Shown in pieces: positions 54,019-62,556 of a stretch of DNA of 64,000 bases. The stretch covers positions 3,472,001 through 3,536,000 of the forward strand of contig NZ_LR215979.1 in NCBI RefSeq assembly GCF_900683735.1, in the 5' to 3' direction. How positions within the stretch are numbered: the stretch's first letter is position 1; the number at the start of each line of letters is the position of its first letter. A program made the translations under genes and the position numbers. This DNA is from Fusobacterium ulcerans ATCC 49185. Lineage in GTDB: Bacteria; Fusobacteriota; Fusobacteriia; Fusobacteriales; Fusobacteriaceae. The notes under the pieces are model-generated. The model searched no databases. It worked only from the letters and a program-made list of their open reading frames with translations, and had not been told where the DNA came from.

Positions 54019-56136
54019 ATGAATTTAGATAAAGAATTAGAAAAACTTAAACAACTGATGGATAAAGGAAAAGGTTTAAAACTGGATGAAATAACAAAGC
54101 TTTTAGGATGGTCTCTTAAAAATAAAAAAGAAAATAGAGAGATATTGGATAAATGGATAGAAGATGGAGACCTCATGAAAAATAACAGAGGTAAGTATAA
54201 TATTCCAGAAAATCTTGGATTTATAAAAGGAACTTTCAGTATAATAAAAGATAGATTTGCTTTTGTGGATACTGCAGATGAAGGAATATTTATTCCTAAA
54301 CCACATTTCAACTCTGCATTAGATGGGGATACTGTATTGGTAAAAATAACAGCAGGTCTAAATGGAGATAAGAAAAAAGAGGGAGAAGTAGTAAAAGTAA
54401 TAAGCAGAGAAAGAGATACGATAGTTGGAATACTTCAAAGAAATGAAAATTTTGGTTTTGTAACACCTACACATTCATTTGGAAAGGATATATATATTCC
54501 ATATAGGATGATGAAAGATGCAAAAAATCAACAGCTTGTTGTAGTAAAAATAACTTCATGGGGAACTAATGAAAAGAAGCCTGAAGGAGAAATAATAGAA
54601 GTAATTGGAGATCCATACAATACTAATAATATGATTGAGGCTCTTATTGTAAGAGAGGGAATGTCAGAAACTTTTTCTAAACCTGTATTGATAGAAGCAA
54701 GAAATATACCAGTGACTGTATCTAAAGAGGAAATTGTAAAGAGAAAGGATTTGAGAGACCTTTCTATAATAACGATAGATGGAGATGACGCAAAAGATTT
54801 AGATGATGCTGTATATGTAAAAAAACTTCCAAATGGAAACTACAAATTGATAGTAAGTATAGCAGATGTTTCTCACTATATACCAGAAGGATCTATGCTT
54901 GATCAGGAAGCTTTTAAAAGAGGAAACTCAGTTTATTTAGTAGACAGAGTGCTTCCTATGTTTCCTAAAGAGATATCTAATGGAATATGTTCGCTGAATC
55001 CTAATGAGGATAAACTTACATTTACATGTGAGATGGAGATAGATCAGAACGGTAAGGTAGTAGACTCTGATATATATAAATCTGTAATAAAAAGTGTAAG
55101 AAGAATGACATATACAAATGTTAACAGAATGATAGCTGGAGAAGAGGAAGCTTTAAAGGAATATTCTGATATCAAAGATATGGTAATGGAAATGCTTGAA
55201 CTTTCTAAAATAATAAGACAGGTAAAATATAATAGGGGAAGTATAGACTTTGATCTTCCAGAGATAAAACTGGTACTTGATGAAGAGGGAAAAGTAAAAT
55301 ATATTAAAAACAGAGAAAGAGGAGAATCTGAAAGAATAATAGAAGATTTCATGATAGCTGCAAATGAAACTGTAGCTGAAAAACTTTTCTGGATGGAGAT
55401 TCCATCAGTATATAGAACACACGAAAAACCAGATCCTGAAAGAATAAAAAATCTGAATGAAACATTGAGTAAATTTAAATACAGAATACATTCATTAGAT
55501 GATATACATCCTAAAAAATTCCAGAAAATAATAGAAGGTTCAAAAGAAAGAGGGATAAATCTTCTTGTACATAAGCTTATCCTTATGGCATTGAAACAGG
55601 CAAGATATACAGTGGATAATTTAGGACATTTTGGATTGGCTTCTGGGTATTACACACATTTTACTTCACCAATCAGAAGATATGCAGATTTGACTGTTCA
55701 TAGAATACTTAATTCTGTACTTCATGGATATCCAAGTAAGAAAGTAATAGCTAGAAATGCTGAAGAACTTCCACAAATATGTACTCATATATCTAAAACT
55801 GAGAGATCAGCTATGAAGATAGAAGATGAAAGTATAAAAATTAAACTTGTAGAATATATGATAGATAAAGTTGGAGAAGAGTATGATGCTACTATTGTAG
55901 GATTCAGTAATAAAAGAGTATTCTTTGAAACTGAGGAACATGTAGAATGTTTCTGGGATGTAGTAGCAGCTAAACACTATTATGAATTTGATGACAGAGA
56001 TTATGTAATGAAAGATAAAGATGGTGGAAAAGTATACAGTATTGGAGACAAGTATAAAGTTATTTTGGTGAGAGCAAGTCTTGCAGAACTTGAAATAGAA
56101 GTAGTACCTCAAGTAGCTATGGAAGAGGGATTATAA
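54019..56136 (+). CDS. rnr: Ribonuclease R
   Basis: A 705-residue 3'-5' exoribonuclease of the RNase II/R family. The start at 54019 is chosen because aaggagg lies 5 nt upstream; an ATG at 53992 overlaps yqeK. In order: an N-terminal helix-turn-helix-like part, two cold-shock domains (about 65-215), the RNB catalytic domain from about 245 with TIDGDDAKDLDDAVYV (metal Asp residues), and a C-terminal S1 domain (from about 620). It degrades structured RNA and takes part in RNA turnover and quality control, with tmRNA in some species. It follows yqeK and precedes the aldo/keto reductase by 10 nt. Confidence 0.95.
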   Translation: MNLDKELEKLKQLMDKGKGLKLDEITKLLGWSLKNKKENREILDKWIEDGDLMKNNRGKYNIPENLGFIKGTFSIIKDRFAFVDTADEGIFIPKPHFNSALDGDTVLVKITAGLNGDKKKEGEVVKVISRERDTIVGILQRNENFGFVTPTHSFGKDIYIPYRMMKDAKNQQLVVVKITSWGTNEKKPEGEIIEVIGDPYNTNNMIEALIVREGMSETFSKPVLIEARNIPVTVSKEEIVKRKDLRDLSIITIDGDDAKDLDDAVYVKKLPNGNYKLIVSIADVSHYIPEGSMLDQEAFKRGNSVYLVDRVLPMFPKEISNGICSLNPNEDKLTFTCEMEIDQNGKVVDSDIYKSVIKSVRRMTYTNVNRMIAGEEEALKEYSDIKDMVMEMLELSKIIRQVKYNRGSIDFDLPEIKLVLDEEGKVKYIKNRERGESERIIEDFMIAANETVAEKLFWMEIPSVYRTHEKPDPERIKNLNETLSKFKYRIHSLDDIHPKKFQKIIEGSKERGINLLVHKLILMALKQARYTVDNLGHFGLASGYYTHFTSPIRRYADLTVHRILNSVLHGYPSKKVIARNAEELPQICTHISKTERSAMKIEDESIKIKLVEYMIDKVGEEYDATIVGFSNKRVFFETEEHVECFWDVVAAKHYYEFDDRDYVMKDKDGGKVYSIGDKYKVILVRASLAELEIEVVPQVAMEEGL

Positions 56137-56146
56137 GGAGAAATAT

Positions 56147-57142
56147 ATGAGATATATAGCTGATGAAAAAAGATATAATGATATGAGATATAGAAAATGT
56201 GGAAATAGTGGACTTTACCTTCCAGTAATATCTTTAGGGTTATGGCAGAATTTTGGAGAAGAAACACCTTTAGATATTCAAAAGAAAAAATTATTTAAAG
56301 CTTTTGATCTTGGAATAACTCATTTTGATTTGGCTAATAATTATGGAAGACCAGCAGATGGTTCTGCTGAAGAAAATTTTGGAAGAATATTGAAATCTGA
56401 TTTGAATTCCTATAGAGATGAGATGATAATATCTACAAAAGCTGGATATGATATGTGGGAAGGACCTTATGGAAATGGAGGTTCAAGAAAATATATTATG
56501 GCAAGCTTAAATCAAAGTTTGAAAAGAATGGGATTAGAATATGTTGATATATTTTACCACCATAGACCCGATCTAGATACTCCTTTAGAAGAATCTATGA
56601 CAGCTCTTGCTGATATAGTAAAACAAGGAAAAGCTTTGTATGTAGGAATATCTAATTATAAAGCTGAAGAAGCAGAGAAAGCTATAAAAATACTTAATGA
56701 ATTAAAAGTTCCATGCCTTATAAATCAAATTAGATATAATATGTTTGAGAGATGGGCTGAAGAAAAACTTTTTGAAATATTGGAGAATTCGGGAACTGGC
56801 TGTATGTGTTACAGCCCTTTAGCACAGGGAGCTTTAACTAACAGATATATCAACAATGATGTGCCTTCTGATTCAAGAGCAGCAAGAACAGGAACTACCA
56901 TAGCAGAACGTTATCTTGATGAAAAAAAGCTGTCAAAGATAAGAGGACTGAATAAAATAGCAGAAGAAAGAAATCAGAGTATGGCACAAATGGCTCTTGC
57001 ATGGGTGTTGAGAAGAAAAGAAGTAACAAGTGTACTGATAGGAGCAAGCAGACCAGATCAAATAGAAGATAATGTAAAAACTATTCAGAATTTAGAATTT
57101 TCAGAAGATGAGATTGTAAAAATAGAAAATATCTTAAAATAA
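56147..57142 (+). CDS. Aldo/keto reductase (YghZ/MgrA-like)
   Basis: A 331-residue NADPH-dependent oxidoreductase with the aldo/keto reductase barrel. The catalytic set is visible: Asp and Tyr in HFDLANNYG, Lys in ISTKAGYDMW and His in YVDIFYHHRPD. The YRKCGNSGLYLPVISLGLWQNFG start and GPYGNGGSRKYIMASLNQSLKRMG match the YghZ subgroup, known for L-glyceraldehyde-3-phosphate and methylglyoxal reduction. ATG is preceded by aaggag. It follows rnr by 10 nt and ends with a terminator, so it may be the last gene of a yqeK-rnr operon. Confidence 0.92.
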   Translation: MRYIADEKRYNDMRYRKCGNSGLYLPVISLGLWQNFGEETPLDIQKKKLFKAFDLGITHFDLANNYGRPADGSAEENFGRILKSDLNSYRDEMIISTKAGYDMWEGPYGNGGSRKYIMASLNQSLKRMGLEYVDIFYHHRPDLDTPLEESMTALADIVKQGKALYVGISNYKAEEAEKAIKILNELKVPCLINQIRYNMFERWAEEKLFEILENSGTGCMCYSPLAQGALTNRYINNDVPSDSRAARTGTTIAERYLDEKKLSKIRGLNKIAEERNQSMAQMALAWVLRRKEVTSVLIGASRPDQIEDNVKTIQNLEFSEDEIVKIENILK

Positions 57143-57150
57143 GACGAAGA

Positions 57151-57182
57151 AGAGAATCATAAATGGTTCTCTTTTTTCTTTT
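57151..57182 (+). terminator. Intrinsic terminator after the aldo/keto reductase gene
   Basis: Stem agagaatc (57151-57158) / ggttctct (57165-57172) with a G-U pair and a 6-nt loop, then TTTTTCTTTTTT. Confidence 0.75.
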
Positions 57183-57231
57183 TTAAAATTGTAGTTATTT
57201 GACTTATATAGGGAAAAAGAAAGTGTTGTAT

Positions 57232-57324
57232 AACAGTTGTTTTTTATACTGTTTATTTTAAAAGCAATCTTAAAGTACGATAAAAAGATAAAAATTATAA
57301 AAATTAAACTGTTGTATATCAGTT
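57232..57324 (+). promoter_or_regulatory. Two inverted repeats upstream of the nhaC promoter (possible operators)
   Basis: AACAGT (57232-57237) / ACTGTT (57248-57253) with a 10-nt spacer, and AACTG (57307-57311) / CAGTT (57320-57324) with an 8-nt spacer. The half-sites are alike and both lie upstream of the -35 box at 57341, a pattern for a dimeric regulator. No regulator gene is adjacent. The remaining DNA of this 327-nt gap shows no gene. Confidence 0.45.
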
Positions 57325-57340
57325 TAAATAGTTATATCTC

Positions 57341-57369
57341 TTGACGAATAGGGAATGAAAGATTATATT
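57341..57369 (+). promoter_or_regulatory. Promoter of the nhaC-M20 operon
   Basis: TTGACG (57341-57346), a 17-nt spacer and TATATT (57364-57369), about 100 nt before the start codon. Good sigma-70-type match. Confidence 0.7.
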
Positions 57370-57469
57370 TATATTATAATAAGTGATGAAAAAATAAATA
57401 TATATTTATTTAAAATATATTTAAAGGGGGCAGAAGAAATTATTTTTTTATAATAAGGGGGGTATAATT

Positions 57470-58822
57470 ATGAATATTAAAACAGAGGGAGAAAAAAAGA
57501 ATTATGGAGGTTGGGCATTTATTCCACTAGTTGTATTTTTAATAATATACTTAGGAGGAGGAATGTTTTTCTCAGCTAGGGGAGTAGCAAGTCCATTTAA
57601 TCAGCTTCCAAGACATGCAGCACTGCTTATAGGAGTTATCATAGCTTTTGCTATGAACAGAAAAATGAAATTGGATGATAAAATCAATATATTTACAACC
57701 ACTTCAGGAGAGAGCGGAGTAATGATGATGGCTCTTATCTTTCTTTTGGCAGGAGCTTTTGCAGGGGTAGCAAAAGGAATGGGAGGAGTAGACTCTGTTG
57801 TAAATCTTGGACTTACATTTGTTCCAAAACAGTTTTTAGTTCCAGGATTATTTGTGATATCAGCATTTATATCTACAGCAATGGGAACTTCAACAGGAAC
57901 ACTTGTTGCAGTTGCTCCAATTGCATTGGGAATATCTGAAAAAGTAGGATTAAATCCAGCCATAACATTGGCAGCAGTTTTGGGAGGAGCTATGTTTGGA
58001 GATAATCTGTCAGTTATATCAGATACTACAATTGCAGCTACTAGGGGAGTAGGCTGTGAAATGAAAGATAAATTCAGAATGAACTTTTTGATTGCTATAC
58101 CAGCAGCAATTGCAACAATCATAGCTTTTACTATAGTAGGAGGAGCTGGACAGATTGAAGGAGAATTAAGCTATAATTTAATAAAAGTAGTTCCATATTT
58201 AGCAGTACTTATAGCAGCAGTTGTAGGAGTAAATGTATTTACAGTTCTTATAGGAGGAATTCTGTTTGCAGGTTTAGTAGGATTTGTAACTGGAAGTATG
58301 ACATTTGTAACATTTTTCCAATCAGTAGCAAAGGGTATGGATGGAATGATGAACGTTACTATTATGGCTATTCTTATTAGAGGGCTTATTGGACTGATAA
58401 AAGAATATGGTGGAATAGAATGGCTTGTACAAAAACTTACTGGAAATATTAAAACTCGTAAGGGGGCTGAATATAGTATAGCAGTTCTAGTATCTGTACT
58501 GGTTTTCTGTCTTGTAAATAATACTATTGCTATTATAATAGCTTCTCCAATAGCCAAGCAGGTAGGAGAGAAATTTAAAATAGCTCCAAAAAGAACAGCA
58601 AGTTTATTGGATATATTCAGTTGTGTAATTTTGTGCTTAGCTCCACATGCTGGAGGAATGCTTCTTATAACATCTATGGCATCAGTTTCACCAATAGAAA
58701 TAATAAGTTTTTCTTTCTATCAGGTATTTTTAGGAATTTGTACTATAATAACTATCCAATTTGGACTTATGAAAACTAAAGAGGAAAAAGAAGCAGACTT
58801 ACTGGAAAAACAAAGTGTTTAG
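57470..58822 (+). CDS. Na+/H+ antiporter family protein (NhaC type)
   Basis: A 450-residue carrier with about 11-12 membrane helices. The family core is visible: AMGTSTGTLVAVAPIALGISEKVGLNPAITLAAVLGGAMFGDNLSVISDTTIAATRGVG near residues 135-195, and NNTIAIIIASPIAKQVG further on. NhaC members exchange Na+ and H+, but some carry organic acids (such as malate against lactate) or amino acids. A strong ggggggt site precedes the ATG. The next gene, 26 nt on, encodes an M20 amidohydrolase, so a role in uptake of that enzyme's substrate is at least as likely as ion balance. Confidence 0.88.
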   Translation: MNIKTEGEKKNYGGWAFIPLVVFLIIYLGGGMFFSARGVASPFNQLPRHAALLIGVIIAFAMNRKMKLDDKINIFTTTSGESGVMMMALIFLLAGAFAGVAKGMGGVDSVVNLGLTFVPKQFLVPGLFVISAFISTAMGTSTGTLVAVAPIALGISEKVGLNPAITLAAVLGGAMFGDNLSVISDTTIAATRGVGCEMKDKFRMNFLIAIPAAIATIIAFTIVGGAGQIEGELSYNLIKVVPYLAVLIAAVVGVNVFTVLIGGILFAGLVGFVTGSMTFVTFFQSVAKGMDGMMNVTIMAILIRGLIGLIKEYGGIEWLVQKLTGNIKTRKGAEYSIAVLVSVLVFCLVNNTIAIIIASPIAKQVGEKFKIAPKRTASLLDIFSCVILCLAPHAGGMLLITSMASVSPIEIISFSFYQVFLGICTIITIQFGLMKTKEEKEADLLEKQSV

Positions 58823-58848
58823 CTGAGAAAAGTGAGACAGGAGGAAAA

Positions 58849-60039
58849 ATGGACAGGATAATAGAATTAGCAGAAAAATATTCTAATGAAATGATTGCAA
58901 ATCGTAGAAAAATACACAAAAATCCAGAACTAGGAGGACAGGAAGTAAATACTTCAAACTTTATAGTTGATGAGTTGGAAAAATTAGGGATAGAAGTAAA
59001 AAGAGGATTTGCCAAAACTGGAATACAGGGAATGATATATGGTAAAAATCCTGCTGGAAGGACAATAATGATAAGAGCGGATATAGATGCCCTTCCTATG
59101 AGCGAAGAAAATGATCTTGAATATAAATCACAGGTAGAAGGAAAAATGCATGCCTGTGGACATGATGTACATACAGCTGCTTTATTAGGAGCAGCAAAGA
59201 TATTATCTCAATTAAAAAATGAACTTGATGGAAATGTTAAATTATGCTTCCAGCCAGCAGAAGAAACAATAGGTGGAGCAGATTTAATGGTAGAGGATGG
59301 AATATTGGAAAATCCAAAAGTGGACTATGTAATTGGAATGCATGTAGAACCTAATGAAAAAATAGGGACTGCTTCCATAGAGCCTGGACCAGTAAGTTCA
59401 TATCCTGACTTCTTTGAGGTAAAGTTTATTGGAAGAGGAGGACATGGTTCATTTCCTTCTAAAAGCATAGACCCTATACTTCCAGCAGTAGAGACATATA
59501 ATCTCTTAAATCTCATATCTAAAAAAGTGTCACCACTAGAGCCATGTGTGGTACAGATATGTAGATTTAATGCTGGAACATATGATGCTATTATTCCAAA
59601 TGAAGCAGTAATTGCAGGAACAGTAAGAACTTTACATAGACATAATCGTGAATTTGTAAAAGAACAAATGGACAAGATAATAAAAAATATAAGCGAAATA
59701 TATGGAGTGGAATATAAATTTTCTTATAGAGGAAAGACATTCCCTGTATATAATACACCAGAGATAATAGAAGCAGTGAGAGAAAGTGTAAAGGACGTTT
59801 TTAACAAAGGGTTTGTTGTAAATCAAAGTTTTAAAATAGGAGGAGATGATTTTTGTTTCTTTAGTGAAAATACTCCAGCTACATATATTATAGTAGGAAG
59901 TGCAAATGAGGATAAAGAAACACAGTACCCTCTTCATAATCCTAAATTTAATGTAGATGAAGAAGTAATAAAAATTGGAGCAGCAGCATTTGCTAAAATA
60001 GCATACGATTATTTAAATGGAAAATATAAAGGGATATAG
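58849..60039 (+). CDS. M20-family amidohydrolase / aminoacylase, second copy
   Basis: A 396-residue M20D metallohydrolase. The metal site is HACGHDVHTAALLGAAK, FQPAEETIGGADLMV (catalytic Glu), GMHVEPN and the C-terminal LHNPKFNVDEE. HKNPELGGQEVNTSNFI near residue 24 is typical of aminoacylase/hippurate-hydrolase-like members. It is cytoplasmic, with an aggagg site, and co-transcribed with the NhaC-type carrier (26-nt gap). It shares the family and motifs of the M20 protein at 20500-21675 but is not a recent copy. Substrate unknown: N-acyl amino acids or related amides. Confidence 0.93.
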   Translation: MDRIIELAEKYSNEMIANRRKIHKNPELGGQEVNTSNFIVDELEKLGIEVKRGFAKTGIQGMIYGKNPAGRTIMIRADIDALPMSEENDLEYKSQVEGKMHACGHDVHTAALLGAAKILSQLKNELDGNVKLCFQPAEETIGGADLMVEDGILENPKVDYVIGMHVEPNEKIGTASIEPGPVSSYPDFFEVKFIGRGGHGSFPSKSIDPILPAVETYNLLNLISKKVSPLEPCVVQICRFNAGTYDAIIPNEAVIAGTVRTLHRHNREFVKEQMDKIIKNISEIYGVEYKFSYRGKTFPVYNTPEIIEAVRESVKDVFNKGFVVNQSFKIGGDDFCFFSENTPATYIIVGSANEDKETQYPLHNPKFNVDEEVIKIGAAAFAKIAYDYLNGKYKGI

Positions 60040-60047
60040 GTAAAATC

Positions 60048-60084
60048 AAAGAAGCTGACTTATAAATAAGCCAGCTTCTTTTCA
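60048..60084. terminator. Bidirectional intrinsic terminator
   Basis: A 15-bp stem with one mismatch (60048-60062 / 60067-60081, core aaagaagctg/cagcttcttt) then ttttc. It lies between the convergent M20 and glutamine synthetase genes. Confidence 0.8.
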
Positions 60085-60126
60085 TTATATTATATTGAAG
60101 TGTGTTGATAACAAAATTAAAAATTA

Positions 60127-62235
60127 TTAAAGATTAAATAATAGATCGAAATATGTAGGAATAGGCCATACAGATTTCTCTATAAGTAATTCAAGTTCAT
60201 CTACGATAGTTCTCATTTCATTAAGTACTGGAATTAATTCAGTATCATAGTAGACAGCTTTTTTATAGCAGTCTGAAATAGAAAATGCTGTTTTAGTTCC
60301 TTCATTTAATTTAGTAATAGTATCTTTCAGACTATTCTTATAACCAATTACTTTCACAAGATGTTCTTTGTCATATTGAATAAATTTTTCTTCTCCAAGT
60401 GCTGTTCTTACATTATTAATCATTTGAGAAATATTATTAATATATTTAGTTACACAAGGATATATTTCATTTCTTGCCATTCTCACAGCAGTTGATATTT
60501 CAATGTTTGATTGATTGTTATATCTATCACAGTAGATTTTAAATCTTGAATAAAGTTCTTCTCTAGTAAGAATGCCATTTCTTTCAAATAAAGCCATAGT
60601 ATCTTCTTTGATATATACTGGAAGTCCTTCAATAGTATTTTTCAAGTTAGAAAGACCAAGTTCTTCAGCAGTTTCTATCCAAGAACCTTCATAACCATTT
60701 CCATTGAAGATTATTCTTTTATGCTTTTTATATCTTTCTTTTATCAATTTAATAATAGAGGTATTGATATTTTTTGATGAAGTATCCTCTGATAATAAAT
60801 CAGCATACTCTTTCAAGACATTTGCAACAATAGTATTTAAAACAAATACTGGAGTTGAAGGAGAAGCACTTGAACCAGGCATTCTGAATTCAAATTTATT
60901 TCCTGTAAATGCAAAAGGAGAAGTTCTGTTTCTATCTGAAAAATCTTTTGCTATTTTAGGAATATGTATATCTATATCAATTACTCCTTCTTCAGTAGAA
61001 GAAATATCAATATCTTCTATATTTTCTAATAATTGTTGCAATTGATCTCCTAGAAATATAGAAATGACAGCTGGAGGAGCTTCATGTCCGCCTAATCTAT
61101 GGTCATTTCCTGGAGTAGCAGTAGATGCTCTCAGTATATCAGCATGTTTGTCAATTCCTTCAACTACTGCCATTGTATAAAGAAGAAACTGAAGGTTATC
61201 TTGTGTTAAAGTATCTGGATCAAAAATATTTACTCCAGTATCAGTTGAAAGAGACCAGTTGCAGTGTTTACCTGAGCCATTGATGCCTTGGAATGGTTTT
61301 TCATGAAGTAAGGCTGCCAGTTGATGTCTGTTGGCTACTTTCTTTATGGTATCCATAGTAAGATGGTTTTGATCTACAGCTACATTTGCTGATGCAAACA
61401 TGAGAGCAAGTTCAAACTGATTAGGAGCAACTTCATTGTGTTTTGTTTTAGCTATCACTCCAATTTTCCAAAGCTCACTGTCAAGTTCAGCCATAAAAAC
61501 TTCTACTCTCTCCTTTATAGTTCCATAGTAATGATCATTCATTTCTTGACCTTTTGGAGGAAGATTACCAAAAAGTGTTCTTCCGGCTAAAGATAGATCA
61601 AGGCGTCTATCCCAGAATTTTTTATCAACTAAAAAATACTCTTGTTCTACTCCCAAAGTAACATTAATATGTTTAGTTTCAGTGTCACCTAATAATTTTT
61701 GAATTCTTAGAGATTGATTTTCAATAGCTTTAATAGATTTGAGAAGAGGGACTTTTTTGTCAAGAGCTTCTCCATTGTATCCAACAAAGGCTGTAGGGAT
61801 ATAAAGAGTTTTAGAGAGACCATCGCCTTTTAGGAACATTGGAGAAGTTGTATCCCATGCAGTATAACCACGAGCTTCAAAAGTTGAACGCAGTCCGCCA
61901 TTTGGGAAAGAAGAAGTGTCAGCTTCACCTTTAATAAGAGATTTTCCAGAAAATTGAGACAGAATAGTTCCATCAGAAGAAACAGAGATAAAGGATTCAT
62001 GTTTTTCAGCAGTGAGGTCAGTGAGAGGTTGGAACCAGTGGGTAAAGTGAGTGGCACCATTTTCAATGGCCCAGTTTTTTACAGTAGATGCAATTATATC
62101 TGCGACTTCTGAAGGCAGTTCACCCTCACCAAGTTGAGCAGATTTAAATTTTTTGAATATTGTTTCAGGCACCCTACTTTTCAAGTCTAGTTCAGAAAAA
62201 TAGTTAATCCCAAAGGTTTCTAGCATACTTTTCAT
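60127..62235 (-). CDS. glnN: Glutamine synthetase type III
   Basis: A 702-residue GS III, which joins ammonia to glutamate using ATP. The start at 62235 is set by aaggagg 6 nt upstream; an earlier in-frame ATG at 62283 has none. GS III-specific length and motifs are present: LGVEQEYFLVDKKFWDRR, KHNEVAPNQFELALMF, NGSGKHCNWSLSTDTG, GNDHRLGGHEAPPA and NRTSPFAFTGNKFEFRMPGSS. It is the only GS in the window and has its own promoter, with an extended -10. The next gene upstream is a MocR-type regulator reading in the same direction, with a terminator between them. Confidence 0.96.
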   Translation of the reverse strand: MKSMLETFGINYFSELDLKSRVPETIFKKFKSAQLGEGELPSEVADIIASTVKNWAIENGATHFTHWFQPLTDLTAEKHESFISVSSDGTILSQFSGKSLIKGEADTSSFPNGGLRSTFEARGYTAWDTTSPMFLKGDGLSKTLYIPTAFVGYNGEALDKKVPLLKSIKAIENQSLRIQKLLGDTETKHINVTLGVEQEYFLVDKKFWDRRLDLSLAGRTLFGNLPPKGQEMNDHYYGTIKERVEVFMAELDSELWKIGVIAKTKHNEVAPNQFELALMFASANVAVDQNHLTMDTIKKVANRHQLAALLHEKPFQGINGSGKHCNWSLSTDTGVNIFDPDTLTQDNLQFLLYTMAVVEGIDKHADILRASTATPGNDHRLGGHEAPPAVISIFLGDQLQQLLENIEDIDISSTEEGVIDIDIHIPKIAKDFSDRNRTSPFAFTGNKFEFRMPGSSASPSTPVFVLNTIVANVLKEYADLLSEDTSSKNINTSIIKLIKERYKKHKRIIFNGNGYEGSWIETAEELGLSNLKNTIEGLPVYIKEDTMALFERNGILTREELYSRFKIYCDRYNNQSNIEISTAVRMARNEIYPCVTKYINNISQMINNVRTALGEEKFIQYDKEHLVKVIGYKNSLKDTITKLNEGTKTAFSISDCYKKAVYYDTELIPVLNEMRTIVDELELLIEKSVWPIPTYFDLLFNL

Positions 62236-62314
62236 TTTTCTCCTCCTTATAAATAAAAAAATATTTTTATTATAAAGAAACACGTGCTCTTTTTTTCAAA
62301 AATTTTATTTCAAA

Positions 62315-62343
62315 ATTTTAGCATAAGATTATTTTTTACGCAA
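62315..62343 (-). promoter_or_regulatory. Promoter of glnN (extended -10)
   Basis: Minus strand TTGCGT (62338-62343), a 17-nt spacer and TAAAAT (62315-62320), with TGC just before the -10 box (extended -10). The transcript would have a leader of about 70 nt. The rest of the gap from 62344 to 62482 is very AT-rich without other features I can support. Confidence 0.65.
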
Positions 62344-62482
62344 TACTTTTTTTTAAGTAATATGATGCTGAAAAAATATAAATTTAAAATTTAGAAGTAT
62401 TTAACAGTAATATTATTAAAGAAAAAAATATAAAAAAAATTTATGATGTTTAAAATAATTTTATGTATTGTGCTAAAAAATA

Positions 62483-62514
62483 AAAAAAGTACCATAATAA
62501 TACGATACTTTTTT
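62483..62514 (-). terminator. Intrinsic terminator after the MocR-type gene
   Basis: Stem aaaaaagta (62483-62491) / tactttttt (62506-62514) with a 14-nt loop; on the minus strand the 3' arm itself provides the U-run. It lies 42 nt past the regulator's stop codon. Confidence 0.65.
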
Positions 62515-62556
62515 AAAAATAAAATTTATAGTATTTATAATAATTATTATAAATTT

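Noticed and set aside
57601-58557. Minus-strand frames of 173 and 128 codons
   Set aside because: Both lie opposite the NhaC-type gene and show no motifs or start signals.
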